From contig CAMLRS010000008.1 of the NCBI GenBank assembly GCA_946482515.1, positions 1 to 64,000 on the forward strand: a stretch of DNA of 64,000 nt. Reading direction: 5' to 3'. Every line of letters begins with the position of its first letter. The first letter of the stretch is position 1. Below the pieces are notes generated by a model. That model did no database searches and had not been told where the DNA came from. It worked only from the letters and a program-made list of their open reading frames with translations. This DNA comes from an uncultured Flavobacteriales bacterium (GTDB taxonomy: Bacteria; Bacteroidota; Bacteroidia; Flavobacteriales; Crocinitomicaceae). The translations under genes were made by a program, and so were the position numbers. Below, piece by piece: positions 42,991-50,894 of this stretch.

Positions 42991-43862
42991 AAAGCTTAAC
43001 AGGACTCAAGATCGGGGGCGTTCCCGAACATTTCAACCTCCCGTGGCGACTGGCCATCGAGGAAGGTAAATTCAAAAAAGCCGGTCTTGATCTGCATTGG
43101 AGCGATATGAGCGGTGGAACGGGGCAGATGATCCGCGGATTGGAAACCGGCTCGCTCGATGTAGCTGTTTTGCTCACTGAAGGAATCACCAAAGCCATCC
43201 TCCAGGGATTGGATGCTAAAATTCTCGGTATTTACGTTGTTTCGCCGCTGCATTGGGGGATTCACGTGCCTTTCAAATCGGAAATTGGCTCTGAAAAAGA
43301 CATCGAAAACCAAACCTTTGCCATTTCGCGTGAAGGCTCCGGTTCCCACCTGATGGCCTACGTGATGGCCGATCAGCAGGGCTGGGCACTCGATTCGTTG
43401 AAATTTAATGTGATCGGAGATATTTACGGAGGATTGTGGGCGCTGGAACACAACGAAGCGCAGGCTTTCCTTTGGGAAAAGTATACCACATTTCCATTTG
43501 TGGAACAGCAGAAATGCCGTTATGTAGGCGAAGTTGTTACACCGTGGCCTTGCTTCGTGATTGCAGCACGTACCGAAGTTGCCGAGCAGCATGCCGAATT
43601 GCTTTCCCAAATGGTACAGGTCGTTAATCAGAAAGCAGCCGATCTGAAGAAAAAAAGCCGTTATACTGCCGAAGTGATCAGCTGGCGCTACAACCTGCGA
43701 CTGGACCAGGTAAAAGCATGGCTTTCAGAAACGGAATGGAACTACAACGGTATTGAATACCCGCTGGCATTCGAAAAAGTAACACATTACCTGAAAAAAC
43801 TGGGCTTGCTTTCTCCTGCCGAAGCGAAAGACTGGAGACAAAAACTCTTTGTTAATTCATAA
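42987..43862 (+). CDS. Substrate-binding-like protein (NMT1/THI5 fold) without a signal peptide
   Basis: 291 residues. GLKIGGVPEHFNLPWRLAIEEGKFKKAGLDLHWSDMSGGTGQMIRGLETGSLDVAVLLTEG is typical of NMT1-type periplasmic binding proteins for ABC importers. No signal peptide or lipobox is visible, so the product is probably cytoplasmic, which is odd. It overlaps the ABC exporter gene by 4 bases. The partner is unknown; possibly a small-molecule sensor, or a pyrimidine-precursor enzyme of THI5 type. Its last Asn-Ser and TAA lie in a J-family repeat. Confidence 0.75.
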   Translation: MKSLTGLKIGGVPEHFNLPWRLAIEEGKFKKAGLDLHWSDMSGGTGQMIRGLETGSLDVAVLLTEGITKAILQGLDAKILGIYVVSPLHWGIHVPFKSEIGSEKDIENQTFAISREGSGSHLMAYVMADQQGWALDSLKFNVIGDIYGGLWALEHNEAQAFLWEKYTTFPFVEQQKCRYVGEVVTPWPCFVIAARTEVAEQHAELLSQMVQVVNQKAADLKKKSRYTAEVISWRYNLRLDQVKAWLSETEWNYNGIEYPLAFEKVTHYLKKLGLLSPAEAKDWRQKLFVNS

Positions 43863-43867
43863 TTCAG

Positions 43868-43919
43868 AATTCACAATGCATAATTGTGCATTCAGAATTA
43901 TGCATTGTGAATTTTTTAC
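43868..43919. terminator. Perfect J-family hairpin acting as bidirectional terminator
   Basis: AATTCACAATGCATAATT (43868-43885) and its exact complement at 43896-43913 flank a 10-base loop, followed by T. It lies between two convergent stop codons and reaches both of them. Confidence 0.8.
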
Positions 43920-44188
43920 GCGCGTCGTTGACGAGCAAGTTTCTTCTGGCGTCGCTCGTTTCTTTTAACACTTTTCCGAGCTTCTTTGCTTTGACGCTTC
44001 CAGTATTCCTTTTTGGCGCGTTTCAGCTCTTTTTTCGCAGCTTTTGCTTCTTTTTGGCGTCGCTGAGCGATTTGCTTTTCGGCCTGTTCGGGTGTGGCGG
44101 GAGTACTTCCAGGTCCGGTGCTGCGGCAAGCCGTTGAATTTAACGCCAGGCACAATAGAATCAGCTGTAAAAACGTTGTTATCTTCAT
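43916..44188 (-). CDS. Small basic lipoprotein
   Basis: 90 residues from the ATG at 44188. Signal peptide MKITTFLQLILLCLALNSTAC with a lipobox (Cys21). The mature part is a long, very basic helix (repeated KKELKRAKKEYWKRQSKEARK-type runs), about half lysine and arginine. No family recognised. Binding to acidic envelope polymers or nucleic acid would fit the charge, but this is inference. The start codon lies only 19 bases from that of the divergent lipoprotein at 44208. Confidence 0.75.
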   Translation of the reverse strand: MKITTFLQLILLCLALNSTACRSTGPGSTPATPEQAEKQIAQRRQKEAKAAKKELKRAKKEYWKRQSKEARKSVKRNERRQKKLARQRRA

Positions 44189-44207
44189 AGCTAAAAAGCT
44201 CGCATTG

Positions 44208-44636
44208 ATGCGTTTCGTGAAATTACTATTTATTCTTTTGTTGCCGCTTTCTTTTTCCTGCAAGAAAAAGAACAAAAATCATCCTGTTCCCAGCATCCCG
44301 GTTGATATTACCATCGACCTGACATTGCCGTCTTATAGCGCTTTGAATGGTGTGGGAGGCTGGTGTTATGTGAACGGCGGAATCAAGGGAATTATTGTTT
44401 ACCGCATCTCGCCCGACGTATTTGTTGCCTGGGAACGCCAATCGCCGGAAGACCCGGATAACACCTGTGCATCTGCGCTTACTCCCGACGAAGAGAATTT
44501 CCTGGAGCTCATCGATGCCTGTTCGGGCGCCCGTTTCTCCATGTACGACGGTTCACCGATTTCGGGCTCCGAATGGGGATTGCGGCAATACCAGACTTTG
44601 TGGGATGGCAGCAACCTGTTGCGGATCTATAATTGA
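44208..44636 (+). CDS. Lipoprotein with a Rieske-like fold lacking cluster ligands
   Basis: 142 residues from the ATG at 44208. Signal peptide ends in LSFSC (lipidated Cys). The body (VDITIDLTLPSYSALNGVGGW, YVNGGIKGIIVYRISPDVFVAWERQSP, FSMYDGSPISGSEWGLRQY, LLRIYN) follows the Bacteroidota lipoprotein family related to Rieske domains. No CxH or CxxH pair is present: the two cysteines in the core lack neighbouring histidines, so a 2Fe-2S cluster is unlikely. Role unknown; envelope-anchored. It overlaps the regulatory space of the divergent small basic lipoprotein. Confidence 0.7.
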   Translation: MRFVKLLFILLLPLSFSCKKKNKNHPVPSIPVDITIDLTLPSYSALNGVGGWCYVNGGIKGIIVYRISPDVFVAWERQSPEDPDNTCASALTPDEENFLELIDACSGARFSMYDGSPISGSEWGLRQYQTLWDGSNLLRIYN

Positions 44637-44810
44637 GGCTTCAAAAATCACCGGTCGAGCTTGCAATCTACGACAGGATTCCAATAATAAAAATCCCATA
44701 ATGTACTATTGCATTATTACCTGTGCTATTTTTGATAGATAAAATGGCTTTTTCTGAAGCGGCGTTCTTTACCAAATATCCGAAATAGGATTTCAATAGT
44801 CAATTTTTCG

Positions 44811-44885
44811 ATTTGCAATATTGCAATAATGCATTGTTGCGATGATGCATCCACAGTGGCGGATATGGATTCAATGCATTATTGC
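44811..44885. repeat. F-family words up to the sugar dehydrogenase stop
   Basis: GCAATATTGCAATAATGCAT (44815 onward), a GATGATGCAT variant, and AATGCATTATTGC (44873-44885), which supplies the terminal Gln and TAA of the gene on the minus strand. Confidence 0.65.
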
Positions 44886-46249
44886 CTCACAATCCGCTGC
44901 CGTCCGATAAGGTGAGTCGCATCCAGTAGTGTCGCATAATACACTCCTGGAGCTACTTTCGGGTGAATGACATCACCGGATGCGACCTCAAGATCTTCCC
45001 AGACGCGTTTTCCATTCATATCAGTAATGATTAATGAAGCTGTGGCGTTAGTATGTTGAATTGTAAGCTCGTTGGTAAAAGCTGTCGGATAGATGTAGAA
45101 CGACTGTTGCGATGCGTCATTCAACCCGGTGAAATCCGGCGGAGTAATGCGAATAATTGGCTGCTGTCCCGGACTTCCGTTGTTTGTGGCGATGTAAATC
45201 TCGTTATCCGGACCAATGGCAATATCGCGCAAACGCCCAAATTGGTTTTCGAAATACACATCTTCATCGATAACATCGGTTTCTCCCGGATTCAATTGCA
45301 TGGCCACGAGCTTTTTGCCGTTGAGCGTGGTCATCAGCAGTCGGTTATTCCATTCGGGAAAAGACGCGTTCTGGTAATACACCAGGTCGGAAGTGGCAAT
45401 GGTCGGCGACCAGGCGTGTATGGGTTCTGTATACAATCCGGTGGCGCAAGGAGCGTTTTCGAAGCCCTGATCGCAAAACCCGTGGATCAGCGGCCAGCCG
45501 TAGTTCTTGCCCGCTTCCAGAATGGAAATCTCATCGTCGGTGGAAGGACCGTGTTCGGAAATGATCAGCTTGCCACTTGGCAGTCGTACGATCCCTTGCG
45601 AATTGCGGTGTCCCAGTGTGTAGACATAAGAGGTCGGATCGGGATTATCGGCCGGAATTGAGCCATCGGGATTCAACCGCAGGTATTTTCCGGAAAGCGA
45701 TTCGGGATCCTGCGCGTCGTCGTCAATGTACTGCTCGCCGGTCGACATCAGCAACGTGCCGTCAGGAAGAAAGAGCAGACGCGAACCGTTGTGCGCATCC
45801 CAGGCACGGATGCCGGGTATTAGATCCTCTTCGTTGACGAGCTGCGTTCCGTTCCAGGTGTATTTCACCAGTTTTTCAAAGAAATAACCGTCGCCGTCTT
45901 CGGGGCCGTGTGTGTAAACGAGAAAGACTTCCGGAGTCTGTGGAAAATTAGGGTGGAGCGCCATTCCCAGCAAACCGGATTCACCACTTGCCAGGACTTC
46001 AGAGGTTAAATTGAGCACAACGGTTTTTTCCCCGGTAGCCAGCTCTACCCGGCTCACATAGCCAACGCGTTCTGTTACCCACAAATAGTCGCTTCCTTCC
46101 AGCTGCATTTCCCATGGAACATTCATTTCAGCATTCAGCGTGTCGATCACGACTTCGGTAGAGCCGATCATTTGCGTGGTTTGTGCTTCGCTTTCACCGC
46201 AGGAAGCAAACAGCAGAATGGCGGAAAAAAGAAGGTAGTGTGTTTTCAT
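44879..46249 (-). CDS. PQQ-dependent aldose sugar dehydrogenase-like protein with T9SS tail
   Basis: 456 residues from the ATG at 46249. Signal with lipobox LLFASC. The body is a six-bladed-propeller sugar dehydrogenase of the soluble GDH/YliI type: WEMQLEGSDYLWVTERVG, GLLGMALHPNF, RAWDAHNGSRLLFLPDGTL (catalytic-histidine region), YTLGHRNSQGI, SEHGPSTDDEISILEAGKNYGWP. A Por-secretion-type tail follows (FYIYPTAFTNELTI onward, last 75 residues). A lipobox and a T9SS tail on one protein is unusual. Cofactor use is inferred. Confidence 0.87.
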   Translation of the reverse strand: MKTHYLLFSAILLFASCGESEAQTTQMIGSTEVVIDTLNAEMNVPWEMQLEGSDYLWVTERVGYVSRVELATGEKTVVLNLTSEVLASGESGLLGMALHPNFPQTPEVFLVYTHGPEDGDGYFFEKLVKYTWNGTQLVNEEDLIPGIRAWDAHNGSRLLFLPDGTLLMSTGEQYIDDDAQDPESLSGKYLRLNPDGSIPADNPDPTSYVYTLGHRNSQGIVRLPSGKLIISEHGPSTDDEISILEAGKNYGWPLIHGFCDQGFENAPCATGLYTEPIHAWSPTIATSDLVYYQNASFPEWNNRLLMTTLNGKKLVAMQLNPGETDVIDEDVYFENQFGRLRDIAIGPDNEIYIATNNGSPGQQPIIRITPPDFTGLNDASQQSFYIYPTAFTNELTIQHTNATASLIITDMNGKRVWEDLEVASGDVIHPKVAPGVYYATLLDATHLIGRQRIVRQ

Positions 46250-46427
46250 GAGCACGGGATTTGAATGCTCAAGTTAATGCGAAAAGCATACAGGAAACGT
46301 ATTCAGCTCGTTAAGACTTCTTAAATGATGGTTGATTTTGAATTCCCGTTTTGAAGAAGGTTAAATAGTATTCAGGTTGAATCAGGATTCCAAAATAATA
46401 ACCTCGTTCAACGTTGCATTTATGCGA

Positions 46428-46514
46428 CCTCTGCGTACTTCGCGTCTTGGCGGTAAGAAAGATCCACCGCAAAGACGCTGAGAGCGCAAAGATGAGTTGT
46501 CTGCATGCAGACAA
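46428..46514. repeat. H-family inverted pair plus an 18-base perfect palindrome
   Basis: CTCTGCGTACTTCGCGTCTT with GGCGGT (to 46454) faces CACCGCAAAGACGCTGAGAG (46465-46491). Directly after it TTGTCTGCATGCAGACAA (46497-46514) is a perfect palindrome. Confidence 0.65.
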
Positions 46515-46533
46515 TTTGCTGTCTGTAATACGG

Positions 46534-48036
46534 TTATCGTGAGTGTTGCTCGTAAACGTGCGTCTTCCAGATCTCGATATAGGTATTGGAATTCCGCGGG
46601 TTGATGCTGTTCAGCGTTTTGTCGACCAGGCTTGGTAAACATTCGCCTTCCTTCGTCATATACGGGTATTTCACCTTTACTTCCGAGATGCGCTTATCAA
46701 GGTTTTCCTGTCCGAAGAAGAAAATATAATCGAACGGAACGATGGTATCATAAGTACTCATCGGAATGGTGTCTTCCGTGCGTTCTACCACGCCGAATTC
46801 CCATTTCCCTGCATAGAATCGCGGCAGCATTTCCGGATTGGATTCGCCCGTTGCTTCGATGAGGATGTGCTCGTTTCCACGAACTTTCCCATAGAGCTCG
46901 TACATGACGTTCACCCGCGATTTTTTCGACGGCATGGTGGAAAACAGCAGGATCATCGGGATGTTCAGCACCCAGAAAGCGATCCAGGAAACTTTCCATG
47001 CTTTTCGCCAGAAATTGCGATTCGTCAGGTAGCTGTAGCCCACCACCGACAGGATGATCACCAGCGGCATGATAGTAAGGATGAACCGCTCCTGGCGATT
47101 CGGGAAAAACGAGTGGAACAGGATGAACAGAAATGTCGGCAGGAACAACATCCACTGTTTTTTGGCCGAAGCAAAATAACCGATCAGTGCGAGAATGCCC
47201 AGCGGGAACAACAGCAGGCCGAACAGGACGTAGAAATACATGAAGTAATTCGAGCTGTTCAGGTAGCCGGTTCCTTCGTTCATGTTGTAAATCACGTACT
47301 GCTGGAATTCTGCGAACGGATAGCCCCAGATGCAGTAATCGACGATACCTTGCGTGATGACAAACATGGTGAGCGCGCCGGCAGTGAAGAGCAGTAATCG
47401 TTGCCATTCCCATTTGAAGAAGTAGTAAATACCCATTCCGACAGCGAAAATCCCAATCTGGTAACGGAACGAAATAGCCATTCCGATCAGCATACCCGAC
47501 CAGAACAACAGCGATTTTTTACCGTCTTTGATCGCCAGCCAGACGCCGCAAACCAGGAACGGAATGCTGATCACTTCCACCAGGTTGCGCACCGAAAGCC
47601 ACGGGAATGCCCACAAACAGGCGAGGATCCAAGCGGCAGTTACGGCAGCTTTGCGATCGGCAATTTTCTCGGTGATCTTGTAGCCGTATTTCACCACCAG
47701 CAATGAAATCAAAGCGTGGAGCAAACGGTTGATGAACATGAGCACTTTCGGATCGTGGATACCGATCAGCTTCATGAGCTTGAAGAACAGGAAATTCAAT
47801 CCTACATACGTAAAGCTGTGGCCTTCCGGAACACCCGTGTTATCGGGCGACCAAGGCAGCCAGTGGTTGTAATCGTGCCCGTCGGCCCAGGAGCCGGCCG
47901 CTTCAATGACCAGGAAATGGTCGTCGTGCATGCCATAGCCTTCGGAAAAGATCACCGCAATAAGACGTACGATCAACCCGAAGAACAGGATGGTTTTCAG
48001 GGATGAAAAGTCGATTCGTTTCAGTTGTTCAAACAT
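46534..48036 (-). CDS. GT-C fold glycosyltransferase (ALG9/GT22-like mannosyltransferase)
   Basis: 500 residues with about ten membrane segments. An N-terminal loop with the acidic pair HDDHF (HPDE-like) near residue 38 is the proposed catalytic aspartate motif of GT-C enzymes using lipid-linked sugars. FFPNRQERFILTIMP in the middle matches the HKExRF-like motif of family 22. Acceptor unknown; membrane-bound, periplasmic catalysis likely. The ATG at 48036 is chosen because a TAnnTTTG box ends 5 bases upstream. Confidence 0.8.
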   Translation of the reverse strand: MFEQLKRIDFSSLKTILFFGLIVRLIAVIFSEGYGMHDDHFLVIEAAGSWADGHDYNHWLPWSPDNTGVPEGHSFTYVGLNFLFFKLMKLIGIHDPKVLMFINRLLHALISLLVVKYGYKITEKIADRKAAVTAAWILACLWAFPWLSVRNLVEVISIPFLVCGVWLAIKDGKKSLLFWSGMLIGMAISFRYQIGIFAVGMGIYYFFKWEWQRLLLFTAGALTMFVITQGIVDYCIWGYPFAEFQQYVIYNMNEGTGYLNSSNYFMYFYVLFGLLLFPLGILALIGYFASAKKQWMLFLPTFLFILFHSFFPNRQERFILTIMPLVIILSVVGYSYLTNRNFWRKAWKVSWIAFWVLNIPMILLFSTMPSKKSRVNVMYELYGKVRGNEHILIEATGESNPEMLPRFYAGKWEFGVVERTEDTIPMSTYDTIVPFDYIFFFGQENLDKRISEVKVKYPYMTKEGECLPSLVDKTLNSINPRNSNTYIEIWKTHVYEQHSR

Positions 48037-48041
48037 CGCCT

Positions 48042-48049
48042 CAAAGCTA
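48042..48049 (-). promoter_or_regulatory. -7 box TAGCTTTG, near-leaderless
   Basis: Reads TAGCTTTG on the minus strand, five bases before the ATG at 48036. Confidence 0.6.
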
Positions 48050-48083
48050 ATCACAAATCGTTTTCCTCCGTATTTCCGGAAAT

Positions 48084-48117
48084 AAAAAAAGCTCCTCCAC
48101 GGTGGCGGAAGAGCTTT
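48084..48117 (-). terminator. Terminator after ahcY
   Basis: AAAGCTCCTCC (48088-48098) and GGAAGAGCTTT (48107-48117) pair with one offset; on the minus strand a run of T follows the stem. It lies 22 bases past the ahcY stop. Confidence 0.8.
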
Positions 48118-48138
48118 CTATATTGAATTGCGTTAATC

Positions 48139-49452
48139 TTAGTAACGGTAGTGCTCCGCTTTGAACGGACCTTCTACTTTCACACCGATGTAATCAGCCT
48201 GATCCTGTGAAAGCGTTTCGAGCTCTACACCGATTTTCGCCAGGTGCAGACGAGCCACTTTCTCATCGAGGTGCTTCGGCAGCATGTACACATCGTTCTC
48301 GTAGTTTGCAGCATTCTGCCACAGCTCGATTTGCGCCAGTGTCTGGTTGGTGAACGAGTTCGACATAACGAATGAAGGGTGACCGGTAGCACAACCAAGG
48401 TTTACCAGACGACCTTCAGCCAGGATGATCACATCGTGACCGTTCACGTTGTAGATATCAACCTGTGGCTTCACTTCAATTTTCGTATGACCGTGTGTTT
48501 TGTTCAACCAGCCCATATCGATTTCGTTGTCGAAGTGACCGATGTTACAAACGATCGCTTTGTCTTTCATTTTCTCGAAATGACGACCAACCACGATGTC
48601 TTTGTTACCGGTAGTTGTTACGATGATGTCACCGAGGTGAACCACTGTATCCAGTTTTTTCACTTCGAAACCGTCCATAGCAGCCTGCAGTGCGCAGATC
48701 GGGTCGATTTCAGTTACGATTACACGGGCACCGGCACCGCGCAGGGAAGCAGCAGAACCTTTACCAACATCACCGTATCCGCAAACAACAGCTACTTTAC
48801 CAGCCATCATCACGTCAGTTGCGCGACGGATAGAATCCACGAGTGATTCTTTACAGCCGTATTTGTTGTCGAATTTGGATTTCGTTACAGAGTCGTTTAC
48901 GTTGATAGCCGGCATTACAAGCGTTCCGTTTTTCACGCGCTCATACAGACGGTGTACACCTGTTGTAGTTTCTTCGGAAAGACCTTTGATGTCAGCAGTC
49001 AGCTCAGGGAAACGGTCGAAGACCATGTTCGTGAGGTCACCACCGTCGTCGAGGATCATGTTCAGTGGCTTACCGCCTTCGAATGCGAACAATGTTTGCT
49101 CAATACACCAGTCAAACTCTTCTTCGTTCATTCCTTTCCATGCGTAAACCGGAATTCCGGCAGCAGCGATAGCCGCAGCAGCGTGGTCCTGAGTAGAGAA
49201 GATGTTGCAGGAAGACCAGGTAACTTCAGCACCCAGCTCAACGAGTGTTTCGATCAGCACGGCTGTTTGGATGGTCATGTGAAGACATCCGGCGATACGT
49301 GCACCAGCCAATGGTTTTGAAGCGCCATACTCAGCGCGCAGGGACATCAATCCCGGCATTTCAGCTTCCGCCAGCGTGATTTCTTTACGACCCCAGTCAG
49401 CGAGGCTAATGTCTTTTACTTTGTAAGCCAGTTTTTCTGTTGTATTGCTCAT
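48139..49452 (-). CDS. ahcY: Adenosylhomocysteinase
   Basis: 437 residues, normal. Reversibly hydrolyses S-adenosylhomocysteine to adenosine and homocysteine, sustaining the SAM-dependent methyltransferases. [48 protein letters not shown], the NAD loop [13 protein letters not shown] and [14 protein letters not shown] motif ([12 protein letters not shown]), and the C-terminal KAEHYRY that closes the active site. Strongly conserved; transcribed alone with a terminator. Confidence 0.98.
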   Translation of the reverse strand: MSNTTEKLAYKVKDISLADWGRKEITLAEAEMPGLMSLRAEYGASKPLAGARIAGCLHMTIQTAVLIETLVELGAEVTWSSCNIFSTQDHAAAAIAAAGIPVYAWKGMNEEEFDWCIEQTLFAFEGGKPLNMILDDGGDLTNMVFDRFPELTADIKGLSEETTTGVHRLYERVKNGTLVMPAINVNDSVTKSKFDNKYGCKESLVDSIRRATDVMMAGKVAVVCGYGDVGKGSAASLRGAGARVIVTEIDPICALQAAMDGFEVKKLDTVVHLGDIIVTTTGNKDIVVGRHFEKMKDKAIVCNIGHFDNEIDMGWLNKTHGHTKIEVKPQVDIYNVNGHDVIILAEGRLVNLGCATGHPSFVMSNSFTNQTLAQIELWQNAANYENDVYMLPKHLDEKVARLHLAKIGVELETLSQDQADYIGVKVEGPFKAEHYRY

Positions 49453-49505
49453 AAAAAATGATTTCTAATAGTATAAACCTGACCGGTTTCCGCCGAACAG
49501 GGATG

Positions 49506-49513
49506 CAAAGATA
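49506..49513 (-). promoter_or_regulatory. -7 box TATCTTTG of ahcY
   Basis: Exact TAnnTTTG match on the minus strand, 53 bases before the ahcY ATG at 49452. Confidence 0.5.
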
Positions 49514-49542
49514 CGGCATAGGTTTAAGAATTGAAAATTCAA

Positions 49543-49922
49543 TTAGTTGGAAGTTGGAAGTTTGAAGTTTGAAGTTGGTGACTTCAGGACCTGCCTGTCG
49601 GCAGACAGGTTTTAAGACATCAGGACATTAAGAGATGCTTGATTTTGAATGTTTGATTTTTGGTGAATGAAATAGAAACAGACAGTCGTGAGACAAAAGT
49701 GATAATGATGATTGATTACCAAATCGTTGTATCGGACAGTGATGAGACATTAGGATGTCAAAACTGGAGACTGGCAACCGAGGACTGAAAAACCAACTCG
49801 GAAACTCTCAAACTCAACAACTATTTTCTATGTGCTCTATGTGTCCCTGTCTGCCGACAGGCAGGTATGTGGTCAACTTGAAACCAACTCAGAAACTCTT
49901 CAACCCATCAACTCGCCAACTA
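49543..49922. repeat. Compound repeat block (A, C, E, G, B, I)
   Basis: Words in order: A (GTTGGAAGTTGGAAGTTTG), E palindrome 49589-49610 with C words on both sides, G (TTGATTTTGAATGTTTGATT), C and B (GACATTAGGATGTC, ACTGGAGACTGGC), I, a second E palindrome 49846-49865, and I up to the next stop. No gene is credible here. Confidence 0.75.
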
Positions 49923-50561
49923 TTACAATTCCTCGTAATCGTCGAAGCGGTCGTTATTCCGGTTCTGATCGTTGTTGCGGTTCTTCTGGAAAGCCTGTCC
50001 GGAAAGGATCATCGTAAAGGCGCCGGCCATGCGGAACAGCATCGCGATCGTAAAGAAGAAGCCAATCACTTTGAAAATGAAACCGAAAATCGGGGTTTTC
50101 TCGATGTCCGTAATGGTGTCGTAGAACCAGTTGGAAAGCGGGTTGTAAGCATATTCCGTCTGGAACACCAGGAAAACGAACAAGGCCATGCTCAATACGA
50201 TCACGCCGAGCTCGAGGTTCATTTTTGGCGCCGGCTGCTGCTGACGTCCCATGGCGCGGCCCTGGATCTGCACGATCATGAAACGCGTTTGCTGGTTCTG
50301 CATTTTACCGATGAAATACATCAGCAGGATAAAGCCCGAAAGCAGAATGTCGACCTGCATGGTTTCCGGGCGCGATGTGCAGAACAGGATGGTGATATCG
50401 GCGATCAGGAAATACTGGATCAGCTTCAGGACAAGCGCCAGCGGATAGGGCAGTGGCATGCCGCCGCGAAGCACAGTCAGTCCGAATTGAATCAATCCCC
50501 AGATAAAACTGAAGATGGCCAGCACAACACCAAGGCGAAAAATTAAACTGATAAATTCCAC
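49923..50561 (-). CDS. Membrane protein, unknown function, bracketed by repeats
   Basis: 212 residues from a GTG at 50561. Membrane segments near 5-25, 38-60, 70-90, 118-135 and 155-185; the C-terminal tail is Asn/Asp-rich (QKNRNNDQNRNNDRFDDYEEL). Only a Bacteroidota membrane protein of unknown function can be claimed. The TAA stop lies in an I-family word. The gene is bracketed by 47-base direct copies of a C+E repeat (49580-49626 and 50648-50694) and by inverted I words. Confidence 0.7.
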   Translation of the reverse strand: MEFISLIFRLGVVLAIFSFIWGLIQFGLTVLRGGMPLPYPLALVLKLIQYFLIADITILFCTSRPETMQVDILLSGFILLMYFIGKMQNQQTRFMIVQIQGRAMGRQQQPAPKMNLELGVIVLSMALFVFLVFQTEYAYNPLSNWFYDTITDIEKTPIFGFIFKVIGFFFTIAMLFRMAGAFTMILSGQAFQKNRNNDQNRNNDRFDDYEEL

Positions 50562-50840
50562 GGGCTAAAAATAATCAGAAGTTTTAGAAATGAGTTTCAG
50601 AGTTGACGAGTTGCATAGTTAATGAGTTTAAGATATCAGGACATTAAGACTTCAGGACCTGCCTGTCGGCAGACAGGTTTTAGGACATCAGGACCAAACG
50701 ACTGTAGACAGGAGACCGAATGACTGAAGACCGTCCAACCGAAGACCAACTCAGAAACTCTTAAACTCACCAACTCATAACTATCAACTCATAACTATCA
50801 ACTCACCAACTATACCAATAAACAACCACTTGCAAATTTC
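50562..50840. repeat. Compound repeat block (I, C, E, B, I)
   Basis: I words in inverted orientation (TGAGTTTCAGAGTTGACGAG), C words, E palindrome 50657-50678, B words (AGACCGAATGACTGAAGACC), and serial I words (ATAACTATCAACTC twice). Nothing else is seen before the S46 peptidase gene. Confidence 0.7.
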
Positions 50841-50894
50841 AGACAACCAAGTATGCAACTTCTCAACTATATTTGGAAACCAAATTTTTCATTC

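Noticed and set aside
44208..44636. Functional Rieske protein call
   Set aside because: No CxH or CxxH ligand pairs are visible, so only a Rieske-like fold is claimed.
49755..50546. Open frame of 263 codons on the plus strand
   Set aside because: Its first part is translated repeat DNA and the rest mirrors the membrane-protein gene on the minus strand.
49543..50840. CRISPR-like repetition of short words
   Set aside because: Words are different in type, not evenly spaced, and lack unique spacers; no cas gene is near.
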